Positions 48,098 to 60,249 of a stretch of 64,000 bases of DNA are shown in pieces. The stretch is from Cryptomeria japonica (taxonomy: Eukaryota; Streptophyta; Pinopsida; Cupressales; Cupressaceae): positions 146,877,744-146,941,743 of the forward strand of contig NC_081407.1 of assembly GCF_030272615.1 (NCBI RefSeq), given 5' to 3'. Under the pieces are notes generated by a model. The model searched no databases. It was not told where the DNA came from and saw only the letters and a program-made list of their open reading frames with translations. Both the position numbers and the translations under genes were made by a program. Each line of letters begins with the position of its first letter. Within the stretch, counting starts at the first letter, position 1.

Positions 48098-48850
48098 TTC
48101 AGATCTGCAGCTACATGTTCTTGTTTTGAGTTTTTTTTGCATTGGAAGCAGATCTGGGGTTTGAAAAGTTATTCTTGTGCACCTAGGGATAGGCCTTTTT
48201 ATGAGCACTTTGGGCCTAAACGGACCTTACTATTGTTCTTAGAAGGCCCAAAAACTCTTATGGTCATATAAAACTTGACCACTTTTGACACCTGAGCCTT
48301 TGGGGGTATTTTTTTGTTTTGTACCAGGTCGTATGACCTTGACATGTAGTTCAAGAAATTTATTAAAAAAAAAACATTTTTTGCCTTTTTACGGCATGCA
48401 GGCCATAATTTGATCTTTTTTTTTAAAATCAAAAAATCATCATTCAAAAGTTTTTTTGTCAAAGTTTTGTTAAAAAAAATCAAAAATCTTTTTTTGGGGG
48501 TTTAACCCACGATATGTAGGGTACCGTGGGCCCCCTCGCCTGCAGTAGGCCCTGTCAGAGCGAGCCTCGCCCACAGACCCTCAGCCGCCGGCCTCCACTG
48601 CCTGCAGCTCGACTGCCGCCGCCGCCACCGCTCCACTACTGGAGCACTGCCCCCAGGCCACCTCTGCCCAGCCCTACCACCAGACAACCACCGTTACCCC
48701 TCTCTCTTGCCTTTGAAGGGGAGGTTGGTTTTTTCTTCATATCTTGAGAACATGGAGTCATTTTTTGAAAACTAATAGGCATCGGAAAGCTGGTTCTGAG
48801 CCGAACCTCATGGTGTTGGAATTTTTTTTCAACTTTATTGTTTGACTGTA
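48098..48850 (+). other. Element D leader with GC-rich island
   Basis: Untranslated leader up to the element E insertion. Bases about 48520-48715 form a sharp GC-rich island in otherwise AT-rich DNA, with CCGCC and CTGC words. It could encode a short Pro/Leu/Arg-rich peptide from 48526 but shows no domain. Element E has the counterpart at about 54000-54350. Confidence 0.6.
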
Positions 48851-48855
48851 CTTTT

Positions 48856-49227
48856 TATTGGAGTTGAGAAATACAACCCCATAGTAGCCTGAAGATCTTC
48901 TGCAAGCTGAATAACCTGTTACAAGGAGAAGCAATGAAGTAATAATCTAAAGAACACACAAAACACAAGAAAAATATTCTCAAAAGATGAGAGCCCCAAT
49001 TCACCAAAAAAGTATTGTCAAAAGATAATACAATCAAAAGAAAAATTAACCTCTAATAGGTCAATAAACCCTAAAAAGGGAAAACCCTAGGCTTGCACAT
49101 AATAATTAATAAAATAATTAATTAATATGCACCTAATGTTAGCTTAAGTGTAAAAAGATAATTGAGAACTTAAAGAATTAAACAAATATTGTTTAATTAA
49201 TCAAGTAAAGACCCAATTACTCTAACA
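48856..49227 (-). repeat. 3' LTR of element E
   Basis: Plus-strand TATTGGAG... to ...CTCTAACA, 372 bases, partner of 54779-55149. Confidence 0.95.
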
Positions 49228-49238
49228 CCCTCCCTTAA
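49228..49238 (-). promoter_or_regulatory. Polypurine tract of element E
   Basis: The minus strand reads TTAAGGGAGGG next to the 3' LTR. Element D has TTAAGGGGGGG at the same place. Confidence 0.85.
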
Positions 49239-49436
49239 GCTAGACTTAGGGAGAAGCTAAAACCTAGAACAACTACTAAAAGCATGAAAGATGGGTATCA
49301 GCAACAAGGCCTAATAAGGTACCTAAATACAATGAAATCTCTATGAAACAGAGACAAAGGAGAAAACCCAGTGGGAAAAAAACTCCTCTCCAAAAAGAGA
49401 TAAAAGAACATGCTGAAAGAAGAAGGAAGGAAGGCC

Positions 49437-52400
49437 TCATAAAGAGCCCCCAAGGACAACTTCCTTCACCCCAAGCATAGAGTGCAACTGAAGATAGCAC
49501 AGCAATGCAAAAGGTTTCATGAAGATGTCTGCAACCTGCTCGAAAGTGGGAATGTACTCCAGAATGAGAACACCATCCTGAATTAACTGGCGGATGAAAT
49601 GCATGTGAAGCTCAATGTGCTTCATCCACTGATGCTCTACCGGGTTGTGGGAAATATGAATAGCACTCTAATTGTCACACCAAAGAACAATGGGACTATC
49701 AGGAGGAAAACCAAACTCAGTCATCAATTGTCGAAGCCATAAGATCTCCTGACTAGCGAGCACAACAGCTCGGTACTCAGCCTCTGTAGATGATAATGCA
49801 TGAGCAATCTGCTTTTTGCAAGACCATGTGATAGGACTAGAGCCAAGATAGAAAACAAAGCCAGAAGTAGACTTCTGATCAGTGACATCACCAACCCAAT
49901 CTGAGTCAGTGTAGCCAACAATGTGAGGTTCCCCTGATGTGTAGTGAATTCCATGAGAACTAGTGTTCTGAATGTACCTCAAAATATGTTTGGCAGCTTG
50001 CCAATGACTCTCATGAGGATCATGGGAGAATCAAGAGACAAGACCAACCGCAAAGGAAATATCAGGACAGATGTGAGTCATGTACAACAAACTGCCAACC
50101 AACTGCCTATAAAGTGTAGAATCAACTGAAGGAGTGGGACAAGCAGTAGTCAAAACAACCCCTGATTGAAATGGAGTAGGAGAAGGCTTGCAATCAAGCA
50201 TGTCAAAGCACTGAAGAATGTCAAGAGCATACTTCTTCTAGTAGAGAGAGATCCCATCAGAAGACTGAATCACATGAAGACCAAGGAAATAGTGCAAAAG
50301 ACCGAGATCTGTCATCTCAAACTGTCCATCAAGGCACACTAAATATGTCGAATCATAGAGGATGAGCTACCCGTGATGAGGAGATCATCAACATATAGCA
50401 CAAGAATAAGTATGTCACCCTCAAGAAGCTGAATGTACATTGTGTGATCAGAGTGACTGTGGGAGAACCCAGTGGAGAGCAAGAAAGAATCCATCTTCTC
50501 ATACCAAGCCCAAGGGGCCTGTTTGAGACCATACAATGAACGCCGAAGTCTGCAAACCAAAGAAATATCCTGCACAAATCCCTAAGGCTATTCCATTTAG
50601 ATTTCCTCCTATAGATCCCCATGCAAGAAGGCACTCTTCACATCCATCTAAAAAATAGGCCAACGCCGAGAAGCTGCAAGAGATAGTACAAAGCGAATGG
50701 AATTCATCTTGGCAACAATGGCAAATATCTCAGAGTAATCAATACCCTCAACTTGTGAAAACCCCTTTGCAACAAGATGTGCTTTGTACTTATCAATGGA
50801 ACCATCAGAAGAATACTTAGTGCGATACAACTAGTGGCACCTAACCATCTTTCTACCCTTAGGAAGAGGACAAAGATCCCAATTATGATTCCTCATCAAA
50901 GAAGAATACTCCTCCTCCATAGCACAATCCCACTCAGAGTGACTTGTTGCCTCTAAAAACTTCTGAGGATCATCTAAAATAGCATGACTCAAAAGACTAG
51001 AACCCATAGTATGAGAACGAGTGCGATGAGTATCTGAAGGATCACCAGCCATAGGACCTACCACCTCAACAGTAAGGCGAGCCCACTTGGGCATCTGAGG
51101 TGGAGCAGGTGGAGGTGGGGATGGTGGATCATTAGAACCATCATTAGAATCATCCTCAAAAAGATCCTAACGGGGTGCAGTGGTCAGAGGAGGCAGAGGA
51201 GTAGACACTGGAGTCAGGGTATCCACTATGGGAAGGCGCTCATCAAACTAAACATCCTGTTGAAATAGGACCTCTCTGGAATCAAGATCAAACAACCTGT
51301 ATGCCTTAACATCCTCACAGTAGCCAACAAAAATGAGTGGTAGGCTCTTCCACTCCATGGCTTTCCTTTGAGCATCAGGAATAAAGGCCCATGCCTCACT
51401 ACCAAACACTCAAAAAAAGGAAACATCAGGCTTGTCATGAGACCAAGCCTCCTCAGGAATCATATGTCGAATAGCCTTGTGAGGCATCCGATTCTAAATT
51501 TAGCTAGCACAATTGACTACCTCAGCCCAAAAAGATGAATCCATGGACTTGGACTGAATCATACAATTTGCCATCTCCCGCAAAGTTATGTTCTTTCATT
51601 CAACGACACCATTCTACTGAGGGGTGTAGGGAATAGTAAATTGATGCTACAAACCATGCTCAGTGCAAAAATCTCTGAAAGCCTGATTCACATACTCCCC
51701 CCCATTATCTATATGTATTCACCAAATAGAATAGCCAGACTGCTTCTCTACATATGTCTTGAAGATGCAAAATGAATCAAAGACATCAGACTTGTACTTA
51801 AGAAAGTACACCCATATGCGTCTAGAGAAGTCATCAATAAAAGTGAGTACATACTTGGCCCCTAAAAAAGGAGTAGGAAATGACATGAGATCACTGTGAA
51901 TCAACTCCAAGGGTGCCAAAGCATGAGAGGCTCTTCCCTTTGGAAAGGGGTCTTTGTGATGCTTGCCAAGCACACAAACATGACAAACACCATCAGTGCA
52001 GGAAATCTGTGGGAGCCCAAGAACAAGTGCCTATGTACTCATCTGTTGAAGATATCTGTAATTGACATGGCCCAAGCACTCATGCCAAAGCTTACTCATG
52101 GAATCTGCATGTGCTATAAGAGAAGAACCTGCACCCTCAGAGGGCTCAAATCCATCAAATCTGTACAGACGAGATGCAATGTCAACACTCTCAGTAGCAA
52201 CAACTAAATCAGAGTCATGTAGGTCTCGAATAACCACATCATGCGGTGAGAACTCAACTATCTTACCAGAGCCAGAGTGGCAAATCTGATAGATGGACAG
52301 GAGGTTCATTGAGATGTCAGGGACAACCAAAACATCCTACAGAGTACCCCCATCCAATGAAATAGAACCTGAACCCAAGATGAAAAGTTGAACCGAGTCA

Positions 52401-53470
52401 CCCACTGCAATCTGTGAAGTACCACAAAAGGTAAGAGAGGTAACCATCTACTGAGTGTGAGTCATATGGTGAGAAGCACTAGAATCTAGAATCCATGTGG
52501 ACCCATAGGTCAAAGCTCTAACAGTGAGAGCATGACCTTTCCCTAGGGAAGGAGAAGACGCCTGAGGTGAGGAAATGTGATGCTGTTGCATGGCTTCCTC
52601 TAAAGCCTCTAATTGTTTCCAACACCTGGAAACTAGATGTCCTTCCTTGCCACAAAAATTGCAAGTGTCTCCTGATTTCTTCTTAGTCTTGGAGGAAGAC
52701 TCACCAGACTATGAAGATTTCCCTTGCTTGGGAGTAAATGGAGGTTTAGAATCAGACTTAGGAGGTGGCTTGGAGGAAGACTCATTTCCTGTAGAATTCT
52801 TCTTGGGCTTCAGTTTTTGCTTTTGTTTCTCCTTCTCCTTAGAGGATTGAGCAACCAATGCTTTGTTCTTGGAGTCTGAGAGCTTATCCAACTGAGAAAG
52901 ATGAGACTGCTCATGAGACAATCACTCACAAAAGACATCAAAGGTAGGCATGTTGAAATGAGCACCCAAGCCATCCATGGTGGAGTAAAAAGCAGAGGCA
53001 AAAAACTAAAAGTGACCTCAAAGCTTCGAAAGAATCAAATGAATGCACTCTGTATCTGTCTTGTTTTTTCCACATCCCTGAAGAACAGATCTAGTAGTCT
53101 TGAATTTGTTCAAAAAATCCTCAATAGTGGGAAAGGAATCAGGTGACAAAAAAACCAACTCTGCATCAATCTGTAAAGCCCGAATCTCATTGACCCTCTC
53201 AAAGAGAGAATCATACTTCAACCACATATCCCGAGGAGTAAGCAACTCATCAAGGTGAAGCAGAAGACTATCGGAGACATGCAAAGAGAGCAAACCCATG
53301 GCCTCATCTAGCTTGTTCCTATGCATAAGAATCTCATAAGGACACTGTAGTACTGATTGAACCTCATCCAAAGAAGCCCACAACCCTTGTTCCCAAAGAA
53401 GCCTCATGATGCGGGGCTTCCAGGTGTGATAGTTGTGTGAAGTCAACAACTCAACTGAAGGATCTGCCAT
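49437..53470 (-). pseudogene. Element E gag-pol polyprotein
   Basis: Minus-strand Copia polyprotein from the Met at 53470. Gag has the N-terminal pattern HNYHTWKPRIMRLLWEQGLW, a Lys-rich stretch and an intact CCHC knuckle near 52650. The protease word is DSSAS near 52480 where DSGAS is expected. Pre-integrase has LWHECLGHVNYRYLQQ. The integrase core has TFIDDFSRRIWVYF, IDNGGEY and an NGVVE block. RT has [15 protein letters not shown] and YVDDLLITG. RNase H has YTDSDW, TEAEYRAV and LWCDN. The frame stays constant from 53470 to about 50339. A single shift leads to the RNase H frame, which ends at 49437. Numerous stops, mostly TAG at glutamine-like positions, inactivate it. Confidence 0.9.
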
Positions 53471-54766
53471 GAGAACAAAAAAAAAAACTCTGCACCTGCA
53501 CCTGCTTATTGGTTTTTTTTATTATGTGATATTTCAGAATAGACAGAAGATGTAGAAGGGTTTGTTTGTTTTGAGAGTTTAGGTGTTCTTGATTTCTAAT
53601 ATAAATGATAGAAAGCGAGAAAAAAACACCCCCCTACAATAGAGAAACCCAAACCCTAGTACATAGTAATGAGAGGGAAGTAGTGCATAAGCAAAAAAAC
53701 TTCAAACTGATATCTCATGTATTTGGTGAAAATTATGAGAAAAAATATCACAAATCTGAATAGAGCATGCTGAGAGCTTTCCAACACCTATTCATTTTTG
53801 AAAAATGGAGTCCGTTTGCCCATTCTATGGCCTCAGAAGTGCAAAAAAGAAGCCCGACTTTGATTGGTAACAAAAATAGTCAAATAGTAGATTCAAGAAA
53901 AAAATCCACTACCACAAGGTCTATCTCAGAATCACCTTTTCGACGCCTATTCATTCACCAAAATCCGACTCTGGATGCTCAATCTAGACCCAAAAAACCA
54001 ACCGCTCTTCAAAACGGTTGAAGGGTGGAGCTCCGGTGAAGAAGCCTGGCTTCGGTGGCGCATTGGTGGTGTAGTTGGGTGGAGCAAAGAAATAGGGTGG
54101 AGTAGCCAGGCAAAGTGGGGGCTGAGTGGAGCGGCCGGGCGGAGGTGGTGCTTGGGCGGGAGTCTCCAGGTGGTAGCACTAAGTGGGCGGTGTCGCTGAG
54201 CGGTAGGGGCGGAGGGGCCGACGGGGGCCAGAGGGGGCTGTCGAAGGGGATGGCGGCGGCCGGAGGGCTGGCAGGGGTTGGCTAGCAGGAGCCAGGGCCC
54301 ATGGGGCCTAGCTGACAGGGCCGTAGGCGCTGTACGGTGGCCTACGGTACCTTCTGACACTCACAACCTCCGAAAAAGCACAAAAAAACTATTTGTTTTT
54401 GTAAAAATTTTCACGCCCCTTGTGATTTTTTTGATTTTTGAATTTTGAAAGATTTTTTTGATAAAGTCAAGATCCAGCCTGCATGCCATAGAAAGGCAAT
54501 TTTTTTCTCGAGTTGCGTGCCAGAGCCATACGACCTAGTTGGGAGAAAAAAAAAATCACCTAGATGCTCAGGAGTAAAAAATGGACAAATTTTATATGAC
54601 TATAGGGGTTTTTGGGCCCTCTGAGCATGATGGTGAGGTCCGTTTAGGCCCAAAGTTCTCAAGAAAAAAACCTTAACCCTAAGCACACAAAAAAAAAAGC
54701 CTGAAACCCCAAATTCGCTTCCAATGCAAAATTCTCAAAAACAGGAACAGATAGTTGCAGATCTGA
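53471..54766 (-). other. Element E leader with GC-rich island
   Basis: Untranslated leader homologous to that of element D. The GC-rich island (about 54000-54350) contains CGG and CCGG words and could encode a Pro/His/Leu-rich peptide of up to 137 codons on the minus strand. The two islands are not well conserved at the protein level, which argues against coding. Confidence 0.6.
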
Positions 54767-54778
54767 GCTCTGATGCCA
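54767..54778 (-). promoter_or_regulatory. Primer-binding site of element E
   Basis: The minus strand reads TGGCATCAGAGC, one base different from the usual TGGTATCAGAGC, and abuts the 5' LTR. Confidence 0.88.
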
Positions 54779-55149
54779 TATTGGAGTTGAGAAATACAAC
54801 CCCATAGTAGCCTGAAGATCTTCTACAAGCTGAATAACCTATTACAAGAAGAAGCAATGAAACAATAATATGAAGAACACACAAAACACAGGAAAAATAT
54901 TTTCAAAAGATGAGAGCTCCAATTCACCAAAAAAGTATTGTCAAAAGATAATACAATCAAAAGAAAAATTAACCTTTAATAGATCAATAAACCCTAAAAG
55001 GGAAAACCCTAGGCTTGCACATAATAATTAATAAAATAATTAATTAATATGCACCTAATGTTAGCTTAAGTGTAAAAAGATAATTGGGAACTTAAAGAAT
55101 TAAACAAATATTGTTTAATTAATCAAGTAAAGACCCAATTACTCTAACA
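54779..55149 (-). repeat. 5' LTR of element E
   Basis: 371 bases. The right flank CTTTT (55150-55154) matches the left flank 48851-48855. Confidence 0.95.
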
Positions 55150-55537
55150 CTTTTTTCTGGTCAAAGTGGGGTCACTTTTCTAGACTTCTGAGGCCATAGA
55201 ATGGGCAAACGAACTTCGTTTTTCAAAAATGAATAGGCGTTGGAAAGCTCTTAGCATGCTCTATTCAAATATTTGATCTTGTTTCTCAGATTTTTCATTA
55301 GGTACATGAGATTTAAGTTTGAAGTTTTTTTTCTTATGCACTGCTTCCTTATCACCAATATGTACTAGTGTTTGGGTTTATCTCTTGTGGGGGGTATTTT
55401 TTTCTCACTTTCTATCATTTATATCAGAAATCTAAAACACCAAAACTCTCAAAACAAACAAACCCTTCTGCATCTTCTATCTATTTTGAAAGATCACATA
55501 ATAAAAAAAACACAAGCAGGTACATGTGCAGAGTTTC

Positions 55538-58500
55538 ATGGCAGATTCTTCAGTTGAGTTGTTGACATCACACAACTATCACACATGGAAGACTCGCATC
55601 ACGAGGCTTCTTAGGGAACGAGGGTTGTGGTCTTGTTTAGATGATGTTCAGCCTCTATTGTAGCGTCTTTTTGAGATTCTTCAACACAGAAACAAGATGG
55701 ATGAGGCCATGGGTTTTCTCTCATTACATGTTTCTGACAGTCTTCTGTTTCACCTTGATGCTTTTCTCACTCCTCGAGCTATGTGGTTGAAGTTCGAGAC
55801 TCTCTTCGGGAAATTTAATGAGATCTAGGCATTATAGATTGAGGCAAATTTGGTTCCTTGTCACCTGATTCCTTTCCCACCATTGAGGATTTTTTGAATA
55901 AATTTAAGACTACCAGATCTATTCTCCAGGGGTGTGGCAAGATCAAGACAAAGCTAGAGTGCATTCACTTGATCCTTTCAAAGCTTCGGGGTCCTTTTCA
56001 ATTTTTTGCCTTTGCTTTCTACTCCACCATGGATGGCTTGGGTTCTCATTCTACCATGCCCACCTTTGATGTGTTTTGTGAGTGTTTGACTCATGAGCAG
56101 TCTCACCTTTCTCAATTGGACATGCTCTTAGGATCTAAGAACAAAGCATTGGTTGCTCAATCCTCTAAGGAGAAGAAAAAGAAGAAATCAAAGCCAAAGA
56201 AGAATTCTACAGGCAGTGAGCATTCCTCCAAGCCACCTCCTAAGTCTGATTCTAAACCACCATTTCCTTCGAAACAACAAAAATCTTCATAGTCTGGTGA
56301 GTCTTCCTCCAAGTCTAAGAAGAAATCAGGAGATACTTGCAGTTTTTATGGCAAGGAAGGACATCCAGTTTCCAAGTTTTGGAAACGATTAGAGGCTTTA
56401 CAGTAAGCCATGCAATAGCATCACATCTCCTCACCTTAGGCATCTTCTCCTTCCACAGGGAAAGGTCATGCTCTCATTGCTTGATCTTCAACCTATGGGT
56501 CCACTTGGATTTTAGATTCTGGTGCTTCTCACCATATGACTCACACTTAGCTATTGGTTACTTCTCTTGCCTCTTGTGGTACTTCATAGATTGCAGTGGG
56601 TGACTCTATTCAGCTTGCAGTCTTGGGTTCAGGTTCTATCTCTTTGGATGGGGGTACTTTGCAGGATGTTCTGGTTGTTCCTAACATCTCGATGAACCTC
56701 CTGTCCATTTATCAGATTTTCCATTCTGGTTCTAGTAAGACAGTTGAGTTCTCACCACATGATGTGGTTATTCGGGACCTCCATGACTCTGATTTGGTTG
56801 TGACTACTAGGAGTGTTGATACTGCATCTCGTCTTTACAGATTTGATGGATTTGAGCCCTCTACGGGTGCAAGTTCATCTCTTATAGCACATGCAGATTT
56901 AGTGAGTAAGCTTTGGCATGAGCTTGGGCCATGTCAATTACAGATATCTTCAGCAGATGAGTACACAGGCACTTGTTCTTGGGCTCCCACCGATTTCTTG
57001 CACTGATGGTGTTTGTCATTGTTGTGTGCTTGGCAAGCATCACAGGGATCCCTTTCTAAAGGGAAGAGCTCCTCATGCTTTGGCACCTTTGGAGTTGATT
57101 CACAATGACCTCATGTCATTCCCTACTCCTTTTATTTCTGGGGCCAAGTATGTACTCACATTTATTGATGACTTCTCTAGATGCACATGGGTGGACTTTC
57201 TTAAGTACAAGTCTGATGTCTTTGATTCATTTCAAATCTTCAAGACATTTGTAGAGAAGTAGTCTAGTTGTTCTATTCAGCAGATACGTACAGATAATGG
57301 GGGGAGTATGTGAATTAGGTTTTCAGAGATTTTTGCACTAAGCATGGTTTATAGCATCAGTTTACTATTCCCTACACCCCTCAGCAGAATGGTGTTGCTG
57401 AGAGAAAGAATAGAACTTTATGAGAGATGGCGAATTGTATGATTTAGTCCAGGTCCATGGATTCATCTTTTTGGGCTGAGGAAGTCAATTGTGCCAACTA
57501 CATTCAAAATCGGATGTCTCACAAGGTGATTCGACATATGACTCCTGAGGAGGCTTGGTCTCATGACAAGCCTAATTTTTCTTTTTTCTAAGTATTTGGC
57601 AGTGAGGCATGGGCATTTATTCCTGATGCTTAGAGGAAAGCAATGGAGCAGAAGAGCCGACCCCTCATTTTTGTTGGCTACTATGAGGATGTTAAGGCAT
57701 AGAGGTTATTTGATCCTAATTCCAGAGAGGTCCTATTTCGACTGGATGTTTAGTTTGATGAGCGCCTTCCCATAGTGGATACCCTATCTCTAGTATCTAA
57801 CCCTCTATCTACTCCTCCCACTGCATCTCTTCAGGATTATTTTGAGGATGATTTTGATGATGTTGCCGATGATCCACCATCCCCTCCTCTACTTTCTCCA
57901 CCTCAGATGCCGAAGTGGGCTCGCTTTACTGTTGAGGCGACAAGATTTGTGGCTGGTGATTCTTCAGATACTCGTTGCACCCATTCTCATACTGTGAGTT
58001 ATAGTGTTTTGAGTCATGCCATTTCAGATGATCCTTTGAAGTTTTGAGAGGCAATAGGACACCCTGAGTGGGATTGTGCTATGGATGAGGAGTATTCTTC
58101 TTTGATGAGGAATAATACTTGGGATCTTTCTCCTCTTCCTAAGGGCAAAAAGATGGTTCGATGCCGATGGTTGTATCACACCAAGTATGTTGTTGATGGT
58201 TCGATTGATAGGTACAAAGCATGTCTTGTTGTGAAGGGTTTCTCACAAGTTGAGGGTATTGATTGCTCTGAGACATTTTCCCCTGTCGCCAAGATGAACT
58301 CTATTCGCTTTGTACTATCCCTTGCAGCTTCTAGGGGCTGGCCCATTTTTTAGATGGATGTGAAGAGTGCTTTCTTGCATGGGGAACTATAGAAGGAAAT
58401 CTATATGGAGCAGCCTCAGGGATTTGTACAAGATAGTTCTTTGGTTTATAGACTTCGACGTTCATTCTATGGTCTCAAATAGGCCCCTCAAGCTTGGTAT

Positions 58501-59565
58501 GAGAAGATGGACTCTTTCTTGTTCTCTACTAGTTTCACACACTGTCATTCTGATCACACAGTGTACATTCAACATCTTGAGGGTAAGATCCCGATTCTTG
58601 TGCTATATGTTGATGATCTCCTCATCACAGGTAGCTCATCCTCTATGATTCAACATGTTCAACAAGCCTTGATGGACCAGTTTGAGATGACAGATCTCGG
58701 TCTTCTGCACTATTTTCTTGGTCTTCAGGTGATTTAGTCTTCTGATGGGATCTCCATTTACCAGTAAAAGTATGCTCTTGACATGCTTTAGTGCTTTGGC
58801 ATGCTTGATTGCAAGCTTGCCCCCACTCCTTTTCAGTCAGGGGTTGTTTTGATTACTACTTGGTCCACTCCTTCAGTAGATTCTACACTTTACAGGCAGT
58901 TGGTTGGCAGTTTGTTGTACCTGACCCACACTCATTCTGACTTTTCCTTTGTGGTTGTCCTTGTCTCTCAATTCTCCCATGATCCTCATGAGAGTCATTG
59001 GCAAGCTGCCAAACATATTTTGTGGTACATTTGGGGCTCTATTTCTCATGGCATTCACTACACATCAGGGGAACCTCACATTGTTGGCTACACTGACTCA
59101 GATTGGGCTGGTGATGTCAATGATTGGAAGTCTACTTCTGGCTTTGTTTTCTATCTTGGCTGTGGTCCTATCACATGGTCTTGCAAGAAGCAGACTGCTC
59201 ATGCATTATCATCTACAAAGGTTGAGTACCAAGATGCTGTGCTCGCTAGTCAGGAGATCTTATGGCTTCGACAGTTGATGACTGAGTTTGGTTTTCCTCC
59301 TAATAGTCCCACTATTCTTTGGTGTGACAATCAGAGTGCTATTCACATTTCTCACAACCCAGTGGAGCATCAGCGGATGAAGCACATTGAGCTTCACATG
59401 CATTTCATCTGCTAGTTGATTCAGGATGGTTCTCTCATTTTGGAGTACATTCCCACTGTTGACCAGGTTTCAGACATCTTCATGAAACCTTTTGCATCAT
59501 TGTGCTATCTTTAGTTACGCTCTATGCTTGGGGTGAAGGAAGTTGTCCTTGGGGGTTCTTTATGA
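55538..59565 (+). pseudogene. Element D gag-pol polyprotein
   Basis: Starts at the ATG at 55538 with a Copia gag N-terminus (LTSHNYHTWKTRITRLLRER). A frameshift near 55850 and stops at the TAG positions after QPLL and NEI break it. The zinc knuckle near 56335 has lost two Cys (CSFYGKEGHPVSKFW). The protease keeps DSGASHHM near 56517. Integrase blocks include TFIDDFSRCTWVDF (57160) and TDNGGS (57293). RT has [20 protein letters not shown] and YVDDLLITG (58609). RNase H has YTDSDWAGDV and LWCDNQSAIH. The end (VKEVVLGGSL) matches element E. It is more decayed than E, consistent with being the older host of the pair. Confidence 0.88.
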
Positions 59566-59766
59566 GGCCTTCCTTTCTTCTTATTTCTTTTAGCATGTTC
59601 TTTTATCTCTTTTTGGAGAGGAGTTTTTTCCCACTAGGTTTTCTCCTTTTTCTCTGTTTCATAGAGATTTCCTTGTATTTGGGTACCTGATCAGGCCTTG
59701 TTGCCGGGACCCATCTTTCCTACTTTCAGCATTCATTCTAGGTTTTAGCTTCTCCCTAAGTCTAGC

Positions 59767-59777
59767 TTAAGGGGGGG
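59767..59777 (+). promoter_or_regulatory. Polypurine tract of element D
   Basis: TTAAGGGGGGG directly before the 3' LTR. Confidence 0.88.
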
Positions 59778-60122
59778 TGTTAGAGTAATCGGGTCTTTAC
59801 TTGATTAATTAAATGACATTTGTTTAATTAATTAAGTTCCCCTTTATCTCTTTTACACTTAAGCTAACATTAGGTGCATAATAATTAATTCTTTTATTAA
59901 TTATTATGTGCAAGCCTAGGGTTTTCCCTTTTAGAGCTTTTTGACCTATTAGAGGTTGAATCTTTTCTTTTGTATCATTAATTCTATTACACATTTTTGT
60001 GAATACAGGGATCTCACATTTTGTATCTTCTTTGTTGCTTCCTTGCTTCTCCTTGTAACAGGTTTATTCAGCTTGCAGAGATCATTTGGGCTCCTGTGGT
60101 GTTGTATTTCTCAACTCTCACA
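59778..60122 (+). repeat. 3' LTR of element D
   Basis: 345 bases, TGTTAGAGTAATCGGG to CAACTCTCACA. It is shorter than the 5' copy through a small deletion near 60020. Confidence 0.95.
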
Positions 60123-60127
60123 ATGTT
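60123..60127. repeat. TSD of element D (right)
   Basis: ATGTT, partner of 47715-47719. Confidence 0.93.
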
Positions 60128-60249
60128 AGGGTACCCATAGAGGACAAAACTTACTATATGTTGGTCTTTCGGTTGTGCATTGTAATGGTTAATCATATGA
60201 TGAGTTTAAAGATGTAATATATTATGTTTGAATTTGTTTGTACTATTGC

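Larger units (their letters stand above)
48856..55149 (-). mobile_element. Element E: Copia retrotransposon nested in element D
   Basis: 6.29 kb, TSD CTTTT at 48851-48855 and 55150-55154. LTRs of 372 and 371 bases differ at roughly 14 positions plus one indel by eye. The PBS is on the minus strand at 54767-54778 and the PPT at 49228-49238. In element orientation the LTRs start TGTTAGAG but end CCAATA, so the usual terminal CA is TA in both copies and must have been so before insertion. It belongs to the same family as D: LTR, leader and proteins align. Its gag-pol is nearly one frame with a single frameshift and many TAG stops. Confidence 0.95.
47720..60122 (+). mobile_element. Element D: Copia LTR retrotransposon interrupted by element E
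   Basis: 12.4 kb in place, about 6.1 kb without element E. LTRs of 366 and 345 bases, TSD ATGTT, PBS TGGTATCAGAGC and a PPT of seven G before the 3' LTR. The coding order gag, protease, integrase, RT, RNase H (55538-59565) defines Copia. The LTRs differ by scattered changes and a short deletion, and the coding region has many stops and frameshifts, so D is older than E and inactive. E lies in its leader in the opposite orientation. Confidence 0.95.
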
